This document shows, piece by piece, positions 17,275 to 25,446 of a stretch of 53,765 bases of DNA. The notes beneath the pieces were generated by a model. It was given only the letters and a program-made list of their open reading frames with translations, had not been told where the DNA came from and did not search any database. The number at the start of each line of letters is the position of its first letter. Within the stretch, counting starts at the first letter, position 1. Made by a program: the position numbers and the translations under genes. Where the stretch lies: positions 1-53,765 of the IMG/VR virus record IMGVR_UViG_3300023181_000008, one strand, 5' to 3'. The DNA is from a virus.

Positions 17275-18210
17275 TTAAGCTGTTACAGTTATGTTTGCGC
17301 TTTGACCGTAGTATAATAGATTATCGCCAAGCAAAGCCATAGGTTGCTCAGCAATTGCATCGTAAAGCTCTACAACTATTATATTGGTAGCGGTAATATT
17401 TGTAGTTGGATCGATGGTGTATTTACCTGGATTTCCCGGAACAGCAGTAACAGTATCAATAGGCACTATTAGTCCTGTAGTAATGTTTCTAACCCTAAAG
17501 CTTTCTTCTGTTAGTGCTTCTATGCCATAGCTTGTATTGCCCATAGCCGTAACATTAACAGTGATTAATGCAGGTGTTGCAGTTCCTGTAACTATGGTGT
17601 TATTGAAGCCTTTTAGCTCGTCATTTAGGTCTGCACCTATTTGCTCTTGTGTAATAGCTGTCATTTGGTTAGTCCACGCAACCTCATTACGTACTTGGTA
17701 CATAATAAATGTTTTTGCAGTTTCATCGTTAAACGCGTCAGTATACGTTGGCACGTTAAACATATTAGTATCATAAGCTGTTAGCTTAGTACCGGCAACA
17801 TTTCTTTGTAGCCAAACAGTACCGTTATTGTCAATCTCAATAACTCCACCGTTCCTGAATCCAGAATAGCTTGCTGCGGCTTTATGCCAGTAGATGCCAT
17901 TGTCAAATTCTAAAGACCTTTGCGGTTTTCCATTACTAACTACAGCAATGCTGTGGTCGGCATACTCTTTTGTTATTGACTCAGGGGTATTATTTAGAAA
18001 GTCAAGCGTATTAAGAAACGGTGCAAAAGTACCATCCTGAACTTTACTTACTACATAGGCTAAGTCAAAAGTTTCTGTAGCCGGGTCAAAGCTCCATCCT
18101 GGCTTAACTTTAATTACAGACGTTATCTTACCTTTTCTTAAAAGGCAATCAACTAACCCTGTTCCCAAAAACTGTTTGTTGCAATTTAATGCGTCTATTT
18201 GTGTAGGCAT
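17275..18210 (-). CDS. Major tail tube protein (311 aa)
   Basis: 311 residues, beta-rich and Thr/Asn-rich, located between head-tail connector genes and the tape measure, the standard place of the tail tube subunit. It carries an Ig-like C-terminal part (TNIIVVELYDAIAEQPM...). It starts MPTQIDALNCNKQFLG and has no signal peptide. The family assignment rests on position and composition. Confidence 0.78.
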   Translation of the reverse strand: MPTQIDALNCNKQFLGTGLVDCLLRKGKITSVIKVKPGWSFDPATETFDLAYVVSKVQDGTFAPFLNTLDFLNNTPESITKEYADHSIAVVSNGKPQRSLEFDNGIYWHKAAASYSGFRNGGVIEIDNNGTVWLQRNVAGTKLTAYDTNMFNVPTYTDAFNDETAKTFIMYQVRNEVAWTNQMTAITQEQIGADLNDELKGFNNTIVTGTATPALITVNVTAMGNTSYGIEALTEESFRVRNITTGLIVPIDTVTAVPGNPGKYTIDPTTNITATNIIVVELYDAIAEQPMALLGDNLLYYGQSANITVTA

Positions 18211-18232
18211 TTGTTATATTTTTTAATAATTA

Positions 18233-18748
18233 TTAGCAAGAACATTTATTGTTAGGGTCAAAGCTTGATACGTTTAATAGCACCTTAAAACAATGGTAAG
18301 GCTGCATATCATCTTCAATCCTGTATGAGTAACCATTAAACACATCGGCAATGTCTGTAACCAATCTATTTATACTAATCATAGACGAACTCCTTAAAGC
18401 GGCTAAAACATCGTTGTGAACCTCTGCATCGCGCCTATCGGGTAATCCTGTTATCTCTGGCAAGTTCAGAGTGAAAAACAATTCCAATTCAGTACTATAC
18501 TTTAGGTTATTTATCTTCTCAATATCTCCAGTAAGCAAAAAGAAACATTTATTTTCTTCTGCAAACACTAAGTTTTGATAGTCTATTCGTTCAGTATAAT
18601 ACTCAATGGTGCTTAGTTGATCCCTTATTACTGGGTAACACCTCGGGTAAATGTTTAGTTTATCTGCCCACTTAAGCTTTTGTAAAGCCTTTTGAACGCA
18701 AAAAACTACTGCATCTATCCCTATTGGGTTTGTTTTTTCAATTACCAC
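18233..18748 (-). CDS. Putative head-tail joining protein (171 aa)
   Basis: 171-residue protein with several Cys including an end CSC. It sits directly upstream of the major tail protein, where tail terminator or head closure proteins lie. A middle segment (VLAALRSSSMISINRLVTDI) resembles tail-terminator-like folds, but that is weak. Overlaps the upstream gene by 7 nt. Confidence 0.66.
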   Translation of the reverse strand: MVIEKTNPIGIDAVVFCVQKALQKLKWADKLNIYPRCYPVIRDQLSTIEYYTERIDYQNLVFAEENKCFFLLTGDIEKINNLKYSTELELFFTLNLPEITGLPDRRDAEVHNDVLAALRSSSMISINRLVTDIADVFNGYSYRIEDDMQPYHCFKVLLNVSSFDPNNKCSC

Positions 18749-19398
18749 AACCTTGTGCCGTTTAGTCTTGGTCGCCTTACCGTTCCATCAGGGTCTAATA
18801 TAGAACCATCAGGTATGCGTGTAGGGAACAAAACGTTAATTAGTTTTTCTATAGTTTCAGCGTAAACAGCGTCAAGACCCTTTGATACTATAGTGCCATC
18901 GGGATTAAACCATCCTTTCAAATATTGCGGTATAGCATCATATTGCGCCTTATTAGCTACTGTGTTCCTGTTGCTTCTTTGTGTTGTAAGAAGTAGTTCA
19001 AGAGTTTTAATAGCCACAGAATACCCTATTGCTTCATCGAAAGACGCTTTCCTTAGGATAATAACATCTGAATAATCTAAGGCGTAATTTATGCTTATAA
19101 TATCATTGGTAACGGCTGCTGTTGCCCTTGTGTTTAGGTTGTAAACTTTGCTTAACACGTCCATAACGCCCTCGGCTTTTAACCTTGCCAATATTGCATT
19201 AAGCGTAGTATTGTCAACATCCTTGTTAGGTATTGAATCAAATACATTCTCAACGGTCACAAGCGGATTAAAGAAGCTAAAATACCTACCCGATTCGCTT
19301 AAACCATTCTCATGAGTAAGCGAAATCGAAGTTGGCGGTATTGGCTCATACCATCCTATTCTACCTATAAGGGCTTCTATGGATTGTGTGTTATACAA
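18742..19398 (-). CDS. Putative head-tail connector/adaptor (218 aa)
   Basis: 218 residues, mostly helical (DVLSKVYNLNTRATA; AIKTLELLLTTQRSN). It follows the capsid block and precedes the head-tail joining gene, so it most likely binds under the portal as an adaptor. The family is not recognised by sequence alone. Confidence 0.66.
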   Translation of the reverse strand: MYNTQSIEALIGRIGWYEPIPPTSISLTHENGLSESGRYFSFFNPLVTVENVFDSIPNKDVDNTTLNAILARLKAEGVMDVLSKVYNLNTRATAAVTNDIISINYALDYSDVIILRKASFDEAIGYSVAIKTLELLLTTQRSNRNTVANKAQYDAIPQYLKGWFNPDGTIVSKGLDAVYAETIEKLINVLFPTRIPDGSILDPDGTVRRPRLNGTRLW

Positions 19399-19400
19399 AA

Positions 19401-19583
19401 TTACTCTTCTGTTTTAGTCTCTACCGGGGCAGAAACAATTTTACGGTTAACTAAGTTGGCTAATCTATCGGCATCGAAATGACTAACGTCAACGCCTGGC
19501 TCATAGCTTTCTGTGCCATACTCCTTAGCATCCTTAAAAGGCACTAATACAATATATCCTGTAGTTTCTCTTTTCTTAGCCAT
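19401..19583 (-). CDS. Small protein between capsid and connector (60 aa)
   Basis: 60 residues from MAKKRETTGYIVLVPFKDAK; an in-frame ATG at 19601 lies further inside the capsid gene and is less likely. Short beta-rich N-term then a helix (DADRLANLVNRKI) resembling the small Rho-N-like or FI-like proteins next to capsid genes. Role unknown. Confidence 0.65.
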   Translation of the reverse strand: MAKKRETTGYIVLVPFKDAKEYGTESYEPGVDVSHFDADRLANLVNRKIVSAPVETKTEE

Positions 19584-20655
19584 TTGTTTGTGTAGAATCA
19601 AGTAAGTAAATGCTATCTACACCATCAATTACGGGAACTACACGAGACTGTGAGTTTGTAATCTCAGCAAGTGACGGCCTGTTTAAGCGGAATTTAGATA
19701 CTAAGATAAAATCCTCTACAGTTTGATAAGCAACACCTGCAACAGGGCTATCCTGCTCAGCAAGTCGAGCGTAAACATAGCTACCTACATCCTCAGTTGT
19801 AAGGAAAACAACAGATCCGGCTTTCCACGGCTTGTAAGCTGTGTTAATACCATTTCTTTGCACCCTAACACTACGGTTAACAATTTCTATAACGAAGCCG
19901 TAACGGGCTGTCATAGCTGTGTTAACCTGCTGTAATGTTGGTGTTGGAACTGTAGCTCCGAATATACCAAAAGCAGCAGCGTATATACCTTTTACCTCTG
20001 TCGTTTTAGAGAAGTTGTTAAAAGTAGTCAAGTCCATAAGAACCGTAGTTATAACGTTTCCGTCTAACTCTGCTTTTTCAAGCAACGGTGTCATATCGGT
20101 TATAGGTGTAGATGCCGGGTTTGTCCATACTGTTGTTGACTCAAATTTATTAGCTGCTAAAAATCCGTAATCAAGTCTAACGCCTGTACCAACAGTTTCA
20201 ATATCTTCAACTACAACTAAACCTGTAGAAAGTCCTTCAAGGAACATCGCTTCTAAACGCTCATATTGACCACCAATAACTAAAGGTACGTCAGCGAATA
20301 GTTTAGCTATTGCTTGTGTATTTCTGCCTAAAGCAATTAGAGTATTAAGCTCTGTTAGTTGTTTCTCACGGATAGCAAGTTCAAGACCCATTTTAGGTAT
20401 ATCCCCTGTTGCACGACCTAATGCAGGGCGTTTTTTAAGAGGTATAGAAGAATCCATAGCGATAATGTCAGCAGCAACAAGGCTGTTGTTTATGCTTAGT
20501 GTTTCCCATTTACCATCAACGCTAAAGTCTTTTCTTAGGAATCTCCTAAATAGGTAAGACGGCAGACGTTTTTCGTCGTTATATGTTTCTGTAACCCTAA
20601 GCGTTATGCCAGGGAAATACAATGCGAGCCATTCGGCAAATTGTGATTCTTCCAT
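19576..20655 (-). CDS. Major capsid protein (359 aa)
   Basis: 359 residues with HK97-type capsid traits of the phage capsid E family (PF03864-like): SYLFRRFLRKDFSV, DYGFLAANKFESTTVW, and a C-terminal DFILVSKFRLNRPS. Order scaffold, decoration, capsid fits the family. Begins with an acidic helix and has no visible protease domain, so maturation may not involve a fused protease. Confidence 0.85.
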   Translation of the reverse strand: MEESQFAEWLALYFPGITLRVTETYNDEKRLPSYLFRRFLRKDFSVDGKWETLSINNSLVAADIIAMDSSIPLKKRPALGRATGDIPKMGLELAIREKQLTELNTLIALGRNTQAIAKLFADVPLVIGGQYERLEAMFLEGLSTGLVVVEDIETVGTGVRLDYGFLAANKFESTTVWTNPASTPITDMTPLLEKAELDGNVITTVLMDLTTFNNFSKTTEVKGIYAAAFGIFGATVPTPTLQQVNTAMTARYGFVIEIVNRSVRVQRNGINTAYKPWKAGSVVFLTTEDVGSYVYARLAEQDSPVAGVAYQTVEDFILVSKFRLNRPSLAEITNSQSRVVPVIDGVDSIYLLDSTQTNG

Positions 20656-21296
20656 TAGTCTGCTCTTTGATCAATTAGTCCAACAGCGGTTTTAAATGCT
20701 CCTGCTATTGTAGCAAAATCATAAGGTGCTGCGACCGGGTTAATAGTTCCTCTTACCATGATACCCGCAAATGGGCGTAGTTTTGATATTGTTGCAATCA
20801 GTATACCTGAGTAAACATGACCCGCAGGTAATGCTGCATAAGCACCTGCCGGAGCAACTGAATTTACAGGAATAAGCAAACCTGTGCCGCCTGCTAAAGC
20901 AGCAGACAGGACATCGCCATTAGCGTAACCAGTTCCTTTGTTTACTAAAGCTACTGCGACAACTCTACCATCTGTAACGGTAATGTTAGCTGTAGCACCT
21001 GTGCCTGTGCCGCCTGTTAGGGCTTGTGCGGCAAAAGTTCCGTTTGTGTAGTTCTGACCACCTTGAATAACACCAAAGTTACCAATTGAGTTAGCACCCG
21101 TTACTGGCATTGGTTTGTATTGGTTGGTAGCTGTTTGATAGATTATCACGTGACCTGCCCTAATCATATCAGGAGCAAACCCTGTAACATCTAATGTCCT
21201 ACCACCTCTTATAGACTGGAAATTATCTACTATTACAATAGAGTCGTTTCCATCATCAAAGGTAGTTGGCGCATTGTTTAAATTAGCTGTTGCCAT
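20655..21296 (-). CDS. Putative capsid decoration protein (213 aa)
   Basis: 213 residues, Gly/Ala/Thr-rich and beta-rich, between scaffold and capsid genes. It contains a repeat-like central section (YTNGTFAAQALTGGTGTGA; YANGDVLSAALAGGTG) similar to head fibre or decoration modules, followed by a DUF2190-like C-terminus (RPFAGIMVRG). It shares its stop with the next start. Likely on the capsid surface. Confidence 0.75.
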   Translation of the reverse strand: MATANLNNAPTTFDDGNDSIVIVDNFQSIRGGRTLDVTGFAPDMIRAGHVIIYQTATNQYKPMPVTGANSIGNFGVIQGGQNYTNGTFAAQALTGGTGTGATANITVTDGRVVAVALVNKGTGYANGDVLSAALAGGTGLLIPVNSVAPAGAYAALPAGHVYSGILIATISKLRPFAGIMVRGTINPVAAPYDFATIAGAFKTAVGLIDQRAD

Positions 21297-21314
21297 TTCT
21301 TTTAAAGATGTTTG

Positions 21315-21947
21315 TTAAATTTTCACGTTTGCCATTACAGCATCTAATTCCTCTTTAGAAGCTTCTTTTTTACCTCCGCTTGGTTGACCACTTGCGCCCC
21401 CCGGTTTATCGTTTCCGAATGAGGTAATTTTCTGCTCTGTAGCGAAAGTAGAGTATTCATTTGCCAGTTCTGTAACTGTAGCCTCGTATTCATCCTCTGT
21501 TTTAGGTATCGCCCTCTTTAGTAACATTTCGGGTATTCCTTTTAAACGTTCGTCTGATTTAAAACGCTGCTCAATTGTTTTGGCTTGCTGCGCAGATTCA
21601 AAGCCGTTTATCTTAGCCTCTAATGTTTTGTTTTGAGTTATTAAAGCTTTAGCCCATTCAGGGGTATCTGCAGGTAACTCAACTTCTTTAGATTCTACTT
21701 CTTCTTTCTTTTCCGGTTGTGTTTCTTTTTTAACTTTCTCAACCGCTGCTGTAGCTCGCCTGTCTGCTTCTGAAACCGCTTCTAAAACTACTTCTTCCCT
21801 GTCTTCGATGTATGCATCAATTTCAGTATCGTTGTCAATCTTAGCCGCCCATTTAGCCGCAATGTTTTCTTTGAAAGTCTTTGTAATAGATTTGCCCTTA
21901 AATTTTGATTCAATTGCAGCTAATACCTTATCCTTTTCTACTGGCAT
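21315..21947 (-). CDS. Scaffolding protein (210 aa)
   Basis: 210-residue, highly charged, helical protein with a Lys/Glu-rich centre (VEKVKKETQPEKKEEVESKE) and a Gly-rich end. Its location between portal and capsid genes is the usual place for scaffold. The first gene downstream of the promoter-terminator leader at 21948-22072. Confidence 0.82.
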   Translation of the reverse strand: MPVEKDKVLAAIESKFKGKSITKTFKENIAAKWAAKIDNDTEIDAYIEDREEVVLEAVSEADRRATAAVEKVKKETQPEKKEEVESKEVELPADTPEWAKALITQNKTLEAKINGFESAQQAKTIEQRFKSDERLKGIPEMLLKRAIPKTEDEYEATVTELANEYSTFATEQKITSFGNDKPGGASGQPSGGKKEASKEELDAVMANVKI

Positions 21948-21975
21948 AATATTTATTTTTAAGTTGTTTACAAAG

Positions 21976-22012
21976 TAAAAAAGCCCTGTACTAAATTAAT
22001 AGTAAGGGCTTA
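21976..22012 (-). terminator. Terminator-like hairpin upstream of scaffold/capsid genes
   Basis: On the minus strand AAGCCCT, a loop that can itself fold (TACTA/TAGTA), AGGGCTT and TTTT. It lies between a promoter box at 22064-22071 and the scaffold start, so transcripts from that promoter meet it before any gene. It may work as an attenuator or as the terminator of portal transcripts with partial read-through. Confidence 0.8.
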
Positions 22013-22063
22013 AAACGTAATTATTATGGGTAACCTGTATCTTCACAGATTTAATATTTTTTA

Positions 22064-22071
22064 CAAATATA
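22064..22071 (-). promoter_or_regulatory. Promoter -7 box (TATATTTG) for scaffold/capsid genes
   Basis: TATATTTG on the minus strand at the end of the portal gene (portal stops at 22073). It would start a ~115-nt leader that contains the hairpin at 21976-22012 before the scaffold gene. A small CTGT-ACAG hairpin also lies in this leader. Confidence 0.66.
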
Positions 22072-22072
22072 G

Positions 22073-23452
22073 TTAAATTACTTTAGGTTGGGTATTTATT
22101 TCAGATAATGTTTTTTCTGCATCATCACTAACACCACTATATTCTATACTTTCTTTTTGGCTCATTACAGGCAATCCCCCATTCGCTTTCTGTGCTGTAG
22201 CTATACGTGATTCTTTATCATCAATACTAAACAGGCTAAACACAGGTGTAATATCTAACTCAATTGATTTTGTAAGGTTGCTGTCTATAGCTGCCAATGC
22301 GTTCTTTAAAAAGTTTATACGCCTTTGTATTCCTTCGCCATAAACGCCATTATGAAAGCTCATAGCGTTTAGGTGTGCATCTATCATTATCCTATCCCAT
22401 GCCGCCCCGGATATATCGCCTCCAAAGCCTTTCATTTCACTAAAAGATATGTTAGGGGTTTGCGTAATTGTAAATATAAAATCTAATAGTTTTTCGATCT
22501 CTAACTTAAAAGATTCAGGTGCATGATCCCAACTTATGTAAGATAGCTTAGCACCTCCATGCCCTTGTATTACTTTACCGCTTTCGCCTTTATCTGCCCA
22601 TCCATCTATCTCTCCTTCCGCAAACAATATAGGCGATCCGTTGTAGTCATTTGTATCGGCAAAGTTAGACATCAGAGTTTCTAACCTCTCAATCATTGTT
22701 TGAACGTCTTGCCAAACCGACTGACCGATGTTATAGTAAATTACAGGTATCTTACCGTAATTGTGTTTTATTACATTTTCAACAGTCCAACTATTACCCG
22801 GCTTTTGTGTATACTTAGTTATTTTTTCGCTATCGTAAAGGTCTAACTTATTAGTTGTTTCTAATCCTTCTTTCTTTTGGTATTGAAGCCCGAATGCAAT
22901 AAGGTCGTTAAGTTCATCGTATATAGGAATAAGGTCGTAACCCATGTTAGGACTAAATAGGTTAACCCGCATCTTTATAACCCCGTCATTTACCTGGCTG
23001 TACCATATCTCTGCAACTTCTGTTTCAGAAGCAAGGCGTTTAAATAGTTCAGAGTTTTTAAATTGTAGTTTGTTTTGCCTCCACGTAGCTAAAATGTTAT
23101 TATACATTTCCTCGTCTTGTGTTGTTATAGGCTTAGCTTTTATATTTACAGTTCCACCTGTTACAAAAGCTGTTTTACGGGTAACTATAAGTTTTTGTAA
23201 TGCTACTGATATTCGGTTAAGGTCTTGAAAGGTAGTTTTATTTGGTCTGTTCCCAAGCTCGTCAAGCGCTGCAAAGGGATCCGGCTTTACTATTACTTTC
23301 TTTGGCCTGTGTATAAGGCTGTTTACTTTATGAAACTGTGGGTAATACTCTTTAAAGGCTTTTTCCTCATAGTAAGTATTCCATTCTTTAAGAATAGCAG
23401 GTATTAAAATTGCTGCATTATTTATATTTTGCGTAAGAAATTCTAACTGCAT
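22073..23452 (-). CDS. Portal protein (459 aa)
   Basis: SPP1 gp6-type portal, forming the dodecameric DNA channel at the capsid vertex. Evidence: position after large terminase, length ~460, conserved FADTNDYNGSPILFAEG and the FSEMKGFGGDISGAAW segment typical of these portals. The start MQLEFLTQN at 23452 is chosen over an upstream ATG at 23506 because that lies inside the terminase gene. Confidence 0.9.
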   Translation of the reverse strand: MQLEFLTQNINNAAILIPAILKEWNTYYEEKAFKEYYPQFHKVNSLIHRPKKVIVKPDPFAALDELGNRPNKTTFQDLNRISVALQKLIVTRKTAFVTGGTVNIKAKPITTQDEEMYNNILATWRQNKLQFKNSELFKRLASETEVAEIWYSQVNDGVIKMRVNLFSPNMGYDLIPIYDELNDLIAFGLQYQKKEGLETTNKLDLYDSEKITKYTQKPGNSWTVENVIKHNYGKIPVIYYNIGQSVWQDVQTMIERLETLMSNFADTNDYNGSPILFAEGEIDGWADKGESGKVIQGHGGAKLSYISWDHAPESFKLEIEKLLDFIFTITQTPNISFSEMKGFGGDISGAAWDRIMIDAHLNAMSFHNGVYGEGIQRRINFLKNALAAIDSNLTKSIELDITPVFSLFSIDDKESRIATAQKANGGLPVMSQKESIEYSGVSDDAEKTLSEINTQPKVI

Positions 23453-23484
23453 AGTTTCATGTGTTGATGCAAATATATGTAAAT

Positions 23485-24789
23485 TTATTGAAATCCACCT
23501 GCCCAATACATATTTGAAACAGGCTTTTTAATATATGCCTCGTAATGTTTAGGGAATGCGTTAACCATTATGTAGTCAAACAAGTCACTAAAATGCCCTA
23601 CTTTTTGGTATCTGCCGCCTGTTTTAGTGTCAGTAGCCATTTCTTTAAACTTAGTGCCATCGGGCGCTTCTTTTAGCATTACAAAGTCGCTAATAGCTGT
23701 TTTACAGTTCTCCCCGATTATTATGTTTATACCCCCTAAATTAGTTTCAAATATAGTATTTATCCAGTTACCACGCATAACAACAGAAGGATTTGACCTA
23801 CTAACCCTGTTTACAGGTTTATATTCTTTAAGATGTTCCATTATCAGAGTATAGAAATTATACCCCTTCTCCATCTTGGTATCTTGTTTATTAGCCGTTG
23901 CATCGCCATAAATAAACATGCCGGAGTTATGCCCTGCATACTTACGTTTTATCTCGTTACAAACGCCCTTAACCGTGTTATTTGGGGTTACTCCTGTTAT
24001 CTCGTCTATCATCCTTATCTCTAAACCGTATATTTGGAATATACCGCAGGGCAGATATGGATTTACGTTATCATCCCAACTAATGTGTAGTGGGAGTGAT
24101 GGATCGTAGGATACAGGCTTAACGTTATTTGATATTTCGAATTGCTTATAGAACTCTCCACCTGTTTTTAGCTGTATATCCCAGTTACCCTCCACAAACA
24201 CAAGGTACTCAAACTTAGGCATATTGTGTAAGCTGTCTAAATAAGCTTGTGGCAAGTTGCTTACTCCGTTTTCATCAACGTTATCAGTTATTTTAGATGG
24301 AATGTAAAGCCAATTATCCTGTAATGTATCAGTTTTCCACTTATCGTAAACACGCTCTTTTACCCATCCAAAGGTAGGGTTGCACGTTGCTAATATAATT
24401 GGCTTAGGCTGATGTTTGCCGTTAGGTATTACCCAACTACCTGCACGCTCAAAAGCTTTGTTTAAAGTCTTTTCCTGACACTCGTTAATTTCTTCAAACA
24501 GGAATCCATTACACTCTAATCCCTTCATCCAGTCAAGTTCCTTGTCAGATGCATAATTCTCTGACTTGAACAATATTACTGATCCGTTTGGGTGTATGTA
24601 TTCGTATGGGCTTTGTTTAAGCTTACCTGAGGGATTTATTTTCAAGAATGATGGTATTGTCGTAGTTCGTATTTTTTCCATGTTCTCACGGATTACTACC
24701 CATCTTGAATTAGGGAATACCTGGCACATTACAAGTAATGCCGATAAACCAAAGAAACTCTTGCCTCCTCGTTCATCGAATGGCGCCAC
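23485..24789 (-). CDS. terL: Terminase large subunit, main ORF (frameshifted at Walker A)
   Basis: ATPase/nuclease that pumps DNA into the capsid. Walker B FLFEEINE and coupling motif LATCNP are intact, and IYGDATANKQDTK is the nuclease metal site. The open frame (GTG start, MAPFDERGGKS) lacks a normal Walker A. The proper start lies upstream in another frame (24773-24862): the two frames join as LYGGAIR + GGKSFFG once seven bases (TGAACGA) are removed, giving the usual GGAIRGGKS loop. So the coding sequence is split by a 7-nt insertion in its P-loop. See the findings for interpretations. Confidence 0.9.
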   Translation of the reverse strand: MAPFDERGGKSFFGLSALLVMCQVFPNSRWVVIRENMEKIRTTTIPSFLKINPSGKLKQSPYEYIHPNGSVILFKSENYASDKELDWMKGLECNGFLFEEINECQEKTLNKAFERAGSWVIPNGKHQPKPIILATCNPTFGWVKERVYDKWKTDTLQDNWLYIPSKITDNVDENGVSNLPQAYLDSLHNMPKFEYLVFVEGNWDIQLKTGGEFYKQFEISNNVKPVSYDPSLPLHISWDDNVNPYLPCGIFQIYGLEIRMIDEITGVTPNNTVKGVCNEIKRKYAGHNSGMFIYGDATANKQDTKMEKGYNFYTLIMEHLKEYKPVNRVSRSNPSVVMRGNWINTIFETNLGGINIIIGENCKTAISDFVMLKEAPDGTKFKEMATDTKTGGRYQKVGHFSDLFDYIMVNAFPKHYEAYIKKPVSNMYWAGGFQ

Positions 24790-24862
24790 CGTAAAGGATG
24801 AAGTTGTACTTCTCGCTTTGCAGTGCCACCATTGCTTCTGTTTGTTTTTTTGTTAGTCTCAT
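24773..24862 (-). pseudogene. terL: N-terminal fragment of terminase large subunit
   Basis: 29 codons from ATG at 24862, starting MRLTKKQTEAMVALQS and ending LYGGAIR before TGA at 24775-24773. It is the expected terminase start: helix, then the first half of the P-loop. The stop codon is part of the 7-nt insertion. Unless the insertion is an assembly error or ribosomes shift by +1 at the UGA, no intact Walker A motif is made. Confidence 0.85.
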
Positions 24863-24863
24863 A

Positions 24864-25337
24864 TTATATATGTTTCCAAGTTAGTCTATTCTTAATATCC
24901 AATATGATGCTCTTATCTACACCATATACTCTACCTAATTCCCTACTTGATTTATCCGATTTTCTTATTTCTAATACTTGATATTCTTTTAGTTTTGATT
25001 GTCCATTATTCTCTCCTTTGCTGCTCGGTTTAAGCCCGTTTAATATAGCGTGCCTTATATTTTCAGAATCATTACACCACTCTAAATTTGCAACGTTATT
25101 ATTTTTCTTATTACCATCCTTATGGTTAACTTTACCTTTACCTTCTACCTTTTCATGAAAGCAATCACAAACTAATCTATGTATTGACTTTGCGTTAGAA
25201 TCCAATTCCACCCTAAGATAGCCGGATCTTACCATAGGCTTTAATATTCTTTCTTTACCAAATTTAAGGCTTTTAACTCTACCAAAATTGCTAACCTGAT
25301 AATTTGGATAGCCCTCTATATATTTCCATTCTTCCAT
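24864..25337 (-). CDS. NUMOD4/HNH homing-type endonuclease (157 aa)
   Basis: Domains in order: NUMOD4 DNA-binding motif (EEWKYIEGYPNYQVSNFGRV), HNH_3 nuclease core (IHRLVCDCF, VNHKDGNKKNNNVANLEW) and a C-terminal helix-turn-helix (SSRELGRVYGVDKSIILDI). Start is ATG 25337; the TTG upstream is within the leader's U tract. A free-standing homing endonuclease placed between the terminase genes, 1 nt from the large terminase start. Preceded by leader RNA A. Confidence 0.92.
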   Translation of the reverse strand: MEEWKYIEGYPNYQVSNFGRVKSLKFGKERILKPMVRSGYLRVELDSNAKSIHRLVCDCFHEKVEGKGKVNHKDGNKKNNNVANLEWCNDSENIRHAILNGLKPSSKGENNGQSKLKEYQVLEIRKSDKSSRELGRVYGVDKSIILDIKNRLTWKHI

Positions 25338-25424
25338 ATAAAACAAAACCTACGCTTCAAAAGGTAGTAGGCTTTATCTGCGTAGGAATTTAAATGTGTT
25401 TTTATTTACAGCTACTACTCTGCT
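25338..25424 (-). ncRNA. Leader RNA A: pseudoknot attenuator-like leader of the HNH gene
   Basis: On the minus strand: GTAGTAG near the 5' end (within 25411-25419), A-rich linker with ACATTTA, hairpin arms CCTACGC (25380-25386) and GCGTAGG (25349-25355), loop containing CTACTAC (part of 25364-25372), complementary to the 5' segment. After the hairpin comes TTTTGTTTTAT, exactly 11 nt, then the ATG. Compared with leader B both sides of the long-range helix change together (A-U to C-G), keeping the pairing. Confidence 0.75.
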
Positions 25425-25427
25425 ATG

Positions 25428-25435
25428 CAAAGATA
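25428..25435 (-). promoter_or_regulatory. Promoter -7 box (TATCTTTG) for leader A
   Basis: TATCTTTG just after the small terminase stop; nine bases before the 5' arm of the leader pseudoknot. Puts the HNH gene under its own control. Confidence 0.68.
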
Positions 25436-25446
25436 GTGAATTTTTA

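Noticed and set aside
21948-22072. Another pseudoknot leader at the capsid genes
   Set aside because: Promoter plus hairpin are present, but the loop forms its own inner stem and has no 7-8 nt complement in the leader.
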